64,000 nt of DNA from Symbiodinium natans (Eukaryota > Sar > Dinophyceae > Suessiales > Symbiodiniaceae): contig CAJNDS010002103.1 in NCBI GenBank assembly GCA_905221605.1, positions 124,581 to 188,580 on the forward strand. Direction: 5' to 3'. Below the pieces are notes generated by a model, which saw only the letters and a program-made list of their open reading frames with translations, was not told the origin of the DNA and did no database searches. Shown here piece by piece: positions 60,636 through 64,000 of the stretch (the stretch's first letter is position 1; each line of letters begins with the position of its first letter). The translations under genes were made by a program, and so were the position numbers.

Positions 60636-60698
60636 AAGGAGGCTAGCGCCACTCCGGAGCAGGGCCAGGAAGCTAAAGTTGTCGTGATCACTCAACTC
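60636..60698 (-). CDS. Probable ankyrin-like exon
   Basis: AAACCCAAG| then ELSDHDNFSFLALLRSGASL and L on the minus strand. D-x-x-NFSFLALLRSGASLL resembles the first helix and turn of an ankyrin repeat. CCCTAAACCC lies directly before the acceptor. Confidence 0.5.
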
Positions 60699-60723
60699 CT
60701 TGGGTTTAGGGTGTAGGGTGTAG

Positions 60724-60822
60724 GGGGCGGGGGACGGGGGGGCGGGGGGGCGGGGGGGCGGGGGGGCGGGGGGGGCGGGGGGGGCGGGGGGCAGGGGGGG
60801 GGGGGGGGGGGGCGGGGAGGAT
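60724..60822. repeat. G-rich tract with GGGGGGC units
   Basis: Runs of G separated by C or A, ending in a run of about 15 G. Pro-rich frames on the other strand are artefacts. Confidence 0.95.
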
Positions 60823-61793
60823 TTATCGGGGGTTTGATGGCAACACGTAATCTGAATACATACCGCCACATGAACCCTAAACAGATTTGTAGCCCACATA
60901 AACCCCACAAGTTATTATTGTAGTATATAGGCTATGTGACCCCCCGTTTTAGGGTTCATTTGGTCCCCAAGGTAAGGGGTAAGGGGTGAGGGGGTTTGGG
61001 GTTTCCCCTAAACCCTAAACCCTAAACACTAAACCCTAAACCCTAAACCCTAAACTCTAAACTCTAAACCCTCAAACTTCAGTGAAGTGGGCAGTCCTCA
61101 CGTCGGGCGCTGCCTCAGTTACTGGTGCTTTGGGTCTTCAGGTACATGGGGAGGGAGGGCTAAGGGGGTGTAGGGTTTAGGGTTTAGGGTTCAGGGTTCA
61201 GGGTTCAAGAAGTAATTAAGGGTCCCTGCTTTGCGCCCCAGGGTTTCGGGCTTAGGAGGTTTCAGGTCCAGGGTATTGAAGGCCCGCACGATCAAGGCCA
61301 ACCCCCCCCTCCCAAACAAAAAAGGATCCTCATTTCGGGAACCTACCATATGTTATCACCTGTTGTAACAACAGCTTTCAATCCGATCCATGAAACCCCT
61401 AAACCCTAAACCCAAAAGCACAAACGCATCAGGGCTTGTAGGGTTCGGGACTAGGCCGGGCCATGTCCTGAAAAAAACACAAGCTCTTGTAATAAAATCG
61501 TTCCCCAAAAGTTATTCAGGCCCAAACTAAAACCGAAATTCAATCCTAAACCCTAAACCCAAAAACCCTTAACGCTGCATCAGCCGCCCTGCCCTCCTCC
61601 CCCCGGCCCTCGACGTCATCCGCACCACGGCAGTCAACCCCTAAATCTTGAAGCCTTAAACCGTAAACTCTAACCGAGACCTGCAAACCCAACACCATAT
61701 ACGTAAAACCCATATGCTACATCCCTAAAAAATACCAGCCCTAAACCCTAAGCCCTAACCCTAAACCCTAAACCCTAAACCCTAAACCCTAAT
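60823..61793. other. Telomeric and unique stretches, possible exons
   Basis: CCCTAAA (61005-61070), then a segment at about 61082-61135 open on the minus strand (PKAPVTEAAPDVRTAHFTE before |GTTTGAGGGTTTAG); TTTAGGG at 61165-61205; a minus-open GC-rich block at 61565-61640; CCCTAAA (61740-61792). None has a family match. Confidence 0.4.
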
Positions 61794-62102
61794 CCCTTCC
61801 CCCTTATATTAAACGGGGGGTCCCCCCCCCCCTCCCCCAATAGAAATTCGAAATGTGTTTTTATTATTAGGGGGAGGTTTTTATCTGAATGCCATGTTTG
61901 GGGTCCAAAGGGTTTAGGGTCTAGGCTGGGGAGAGAGGGAGGGAGCTTTAGGATGTTGGCTGGCTTGCGGGTTTTGGGTGCCCTGAACCCCCCCTAATTC
62001 GGAATAGGGTTTAAAAGGCGGGGTCGGTTTCGGCAGGATTTTCCGGAAAGCGTTTTTAGTATTAGGGGGGGGTCTTTAATTTAATAAAAGGGGGAAGGGA
62101 TT
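61794..62102. mobile_element. MITE with TA target duplication inserted in a telomeric array
   Basis: ATCCCTTCCCCCTTATATTAAA and its mirror TTTAATAAAAGGGGGAAGGGAT form a 22-bp inverted repeat with one mismatch. Both sides continue as CCCTAAA DNA, with TA (from CCCTAAA) duplicated at the junctions. TA duplication fits Tc1/mariner-type elements. A second, right-truncated copy lies at 62411-62528. Confidence 0.85.
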
Positions 62103-62150
62103 AAACCCTAAACCCTAAACCCTAAACCCTCCGGGGCCACGGCACAGCAG

Positions 62151-62231
62151 ATTCAGCTGACGCTGCGCCGAGGCGCGGAGGAGACCGGCTGGGTGAGACC
62201 AAAGGGGCCCCAAGGCCTGGCGTTCTCTAAC
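62151..62231 (-). CDS. Probable exon, strand tentative
   Basis: Minus reading: AGAACGCCAG| then ALGPLWSHPAGLLRASAQRQ and LNLLCRGPG, running into GGTTTAGGG. Plus reading: GCACAGCAG| then IQLTLRRGAEETGWVRPKGP, ending AAC|GTTTAGGG. Both show telomeric DNA on each side. Minus is chosen for consistency with the window. Confidence 0.4.
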
Positions 62232-62415
62232 GTTTAGGGTTTAGGGTTTAGGGTTTGGGTTTAGGGTTTAGGGTTTAGGGTTTAGGGTTTAGGGTTTAGG
62301 ATTTATTAGTGCCGACCACCGAGAGTCTGAAAGGTGTCTCCCAACAACCTCACCTCCTGTTTCCGCATCGCTGGTTTAGAATTTAGGGTCTAGGGTTTAG
62401 GGTTTAGGGTTTAAT
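62230..62415. repeat. TTTAGGG arrays around a possible exon
   Basis: Arrays at 62232-62303 and 62385-62412. The 70 bases between them are open on the minus strand (SDAETGGEVVGRHLSDSRWS). Confidence 0.6.
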
Positions 62416-62528
62416 CCATTCCCCCTAATATTAATACCCCCCTAATATAAAAATCCCCCCGGCCCCAAATACCGATCCCGGGTCTGTCCCTATTAAAACC
62501 TCTACAGAGTTAGGGGGGGATTAGGGGT
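62411..62528. mobile_element. Second copy of the TA-type MITE, incomplete
   Basis: Starts AATCCATTCCCCCTAATATT directly after TTTAGGG units, but the right end lacks the mirror and runs into CCCTAAA DNA. Confidence 0.6.
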
Positions 62529-62532
62529 GGTG

Positions 62533-62695
62533 GAGGCCCTAAACCCTAAACCCTAAACCCTAAACCCTAAACCCTAAACCCGAAACCCGAAACCCTAAAC
62601 CCTAAACCCTAAACCCTAAACCCTAAACCCTAAACCCTAAACCCTAAACCCTAACCCTAAACCCTAAAACCCTCGACCCTAAACCTAACTAAACC
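62533..62695. repeat. CCCTAAA array, about 22 units
   Basis: Long array with two CCCGAAA units, ending in degenerate CCCTAA repeats. Confidence 0.95.
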
Positions 62696-62900
62696 CTAAC
62701 CCTGACCCCTCTCACAAGGCTGCAAGGCTCTGACTGTTTTTGCCGGACTGTCTGTTCCGTGCTTGTCTGCCTGGCTTTCAGTCAGGCCTGCTCTGGGCGG
62801 CCTGACTGGCAGCCTTGTCTGAACAGGTGTTTAGGGTTTAGGGTTTAGGGTTTAGGGTTTACAGTTTAGGGTTTACGGTTTAGTAGGGTTCAGTTAGGGT
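62696..62900. other. CTGTCTG-rich segment and last TTTAGGG array
   Basis: CTGTCTG/GCCTGACTGG words recur (62720-62825), then TTTAGGG units at 62828-62905. Confidence 0.6.
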
Positions 62901-64000
62901 TTAGGGATTAGGGTAATGAATAATAGGGTCTATTTGGGGCTTCAGACTAAAGGGTTCTGGCTGCCAGACTGGCTAGAAAACAAGTGCCCTTTTGGGTCTG
63001 TCTGTCTGCTGGTGGCCGGCTCTTGTTCCTTGGAGGGCTACGACAGGTCTGAGGAAATCCATTAGGGGGCTGACTATTTAGGTACTCAATTATTTTAAAC
63101 CGAAAAGGAACTCGAGCCGGCCACTAGCTGACTGTCTGTCCTGGGGGCTGAAAAACGTGCCTTAAAGGCTTCAGGATCTCTCTGTCTGCCTGTGACCGGC
63201 TGTAACAGTTCAGTTAGGGTCTAGGACTACTTTTGGGGCTTAATTAATCCCTTGTCACTGGCTGACTGACTGCCTGACTATGTCAGGGCCTGAAGCACAG
63301 GAGCAACCACGAAAACGGGGGCCCGGCCTGCCTCAAGCGAGCCCCCCAGTCTGTCACCCTCAGACAGTGTGAGCCTCGTTGTCTGCAACCTCGGTCTGGT
63401 CGCTGGCCATGCTGCACACAGCCTCTCAATGTGTGCGAAGTGTCCAATCCAATGAAAACTTGCGCAACCCGTTCCAGTAACTAGCTCAGGCCACACGAGA
63501 AGAAAGAAGTTGTATATTTACAGTTGTAGGTTGTAATGTTGCACCAGAAGTAACAGTATCCCTGTCAACGGGGAACTCAAGGTAGCTAGCCAATCGTTCC
63601 AAGCCACTCCCGACGTTAACTATCGGAAGGATCCCCAGAGTTGCTATCTCCAGGGGGTGGTAACCTATCGCTCTAGATGTATCCACTAGCCGTCCGGCTG
63701 CGTGTTGTACACCTATCCCGATATTCACCTGAACAGCCACCTGCACTCAGTATCCTCCGGCCTCCGGCTATGAGTTGTAAAGAGAACAGATAACTATCCC
63801 GAGGTTAGGGAAAAGGATCTATTCCTCGTCAACGCCCGACCCTTTTGGCTCCTCTTTCCTCCGGATGCGAGTTGGCCAATCAAGTCCACGACGTACAGGA
63901 ATACTATCCACGGGGGCGAAAACTGTACAGATTCGGCTGCTACAATACTAGAAGGGCCCTTCTTGAGCAGCTTACAGCTGCGAACGGACACAAAGTCTCG
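62901..64000. other. Region without telomeric repeats
   Basis: CTGTCTGCCTG words continue to about 63270. From 63280 to 64000 the sequence is unique-looking with overlapping minus-strand frames of 65-86 codons (63278-63496, 63486-63746, 63794-63991) and no recognisable domain. Loss of telomeric arrays marks a change in sequence class. Confidence 0.5.

Noticed and set aside
1-64000. tRNA, spliced-leader RNA or CRISPR
   Set aside because: No convincing T-arm/anticodon structure, no dinoflagellate spliced-leader sequence and no spaced repeat array of CRISPR type was seen by eye.

Overview
The window looks like nuclear DNA of a dinoflagellate, probably a Symbiodiniaceae-like or related genus; the genus cannot be fixed from sequence alone. 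The evidence is (TTTAGGG)n repeats scattered throughout, introns that start GC, GA or GT and end AG|G, very small exons, short direct repeats across splice junctions, and domain combinations typical of dinoflagellates. Every exon whose strand is fixed by homology lies on the minus strand, as expected for a unidirectional dinoflagellate gene block.

Layout, left to right (all genes minus strand). 0.4-13.5 kb: short orphan exons between telomere-repeat arrays and MITEs; three of them (10.8-11.4 kb) join in phase. 14.24-17.72 kb: a caspase-like protease with coiled coil, hydrophobic region and 11 RCC1-like repeats, broken near its 3' end by a 20-bp deletion. 19.47-36.47 kb: an ADP-ribosylglycohydrolase gene that I rebuilt from 15 exons, all joining in phase (298 codons). 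A complete ARM-TIR gene (25.56-27.12 kb) lies inside its 6.9-kb intron 10 on the same strand. 37.3-38.1 kb: further coding pieces. 38.87-44.48 kb: a sacsin-like (HSP90-type ATPase fold) gene in 12 exons, including 15-nt and 22-nt microexons. 45-47 kb: orphan exons. 50.1-53.8 kb: a coiled-coil gene in seven exons. 54-62.3 kb: orphan exons, two or three with ankyrin-repeat character. 62.9-64 kb: no telomeric repeats, different composition.

The rest is mostly interstitial telomeric DNA (TTTAGGG, plus 8-mer and 9-mer variants) and more than ten families of short inverted-repeat elements (MITEs), often nested in each other. Telomeric arrays sit beside most reconstructed exons. Typically a CCCTAAA array lies just upstream of the AG acceptor, and in several cases the donor itself is GTTTAGGG. 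This suggests that telomere-type repeats have become intron-end material.

Functionally, an ARM-TIR protein (candidate NAD+ hydrolase), an ADP-ribose hydrolase with both metal-binding motifs, a caspase-like protease and a sacsin-like ATPase lie together. A link through NAD+/ADP-ribose signalling or cell death is speculative. All exon borders come from reading the sequence by eye (reading frame, splice rules, family motifs); no alignment or transcript data were available.
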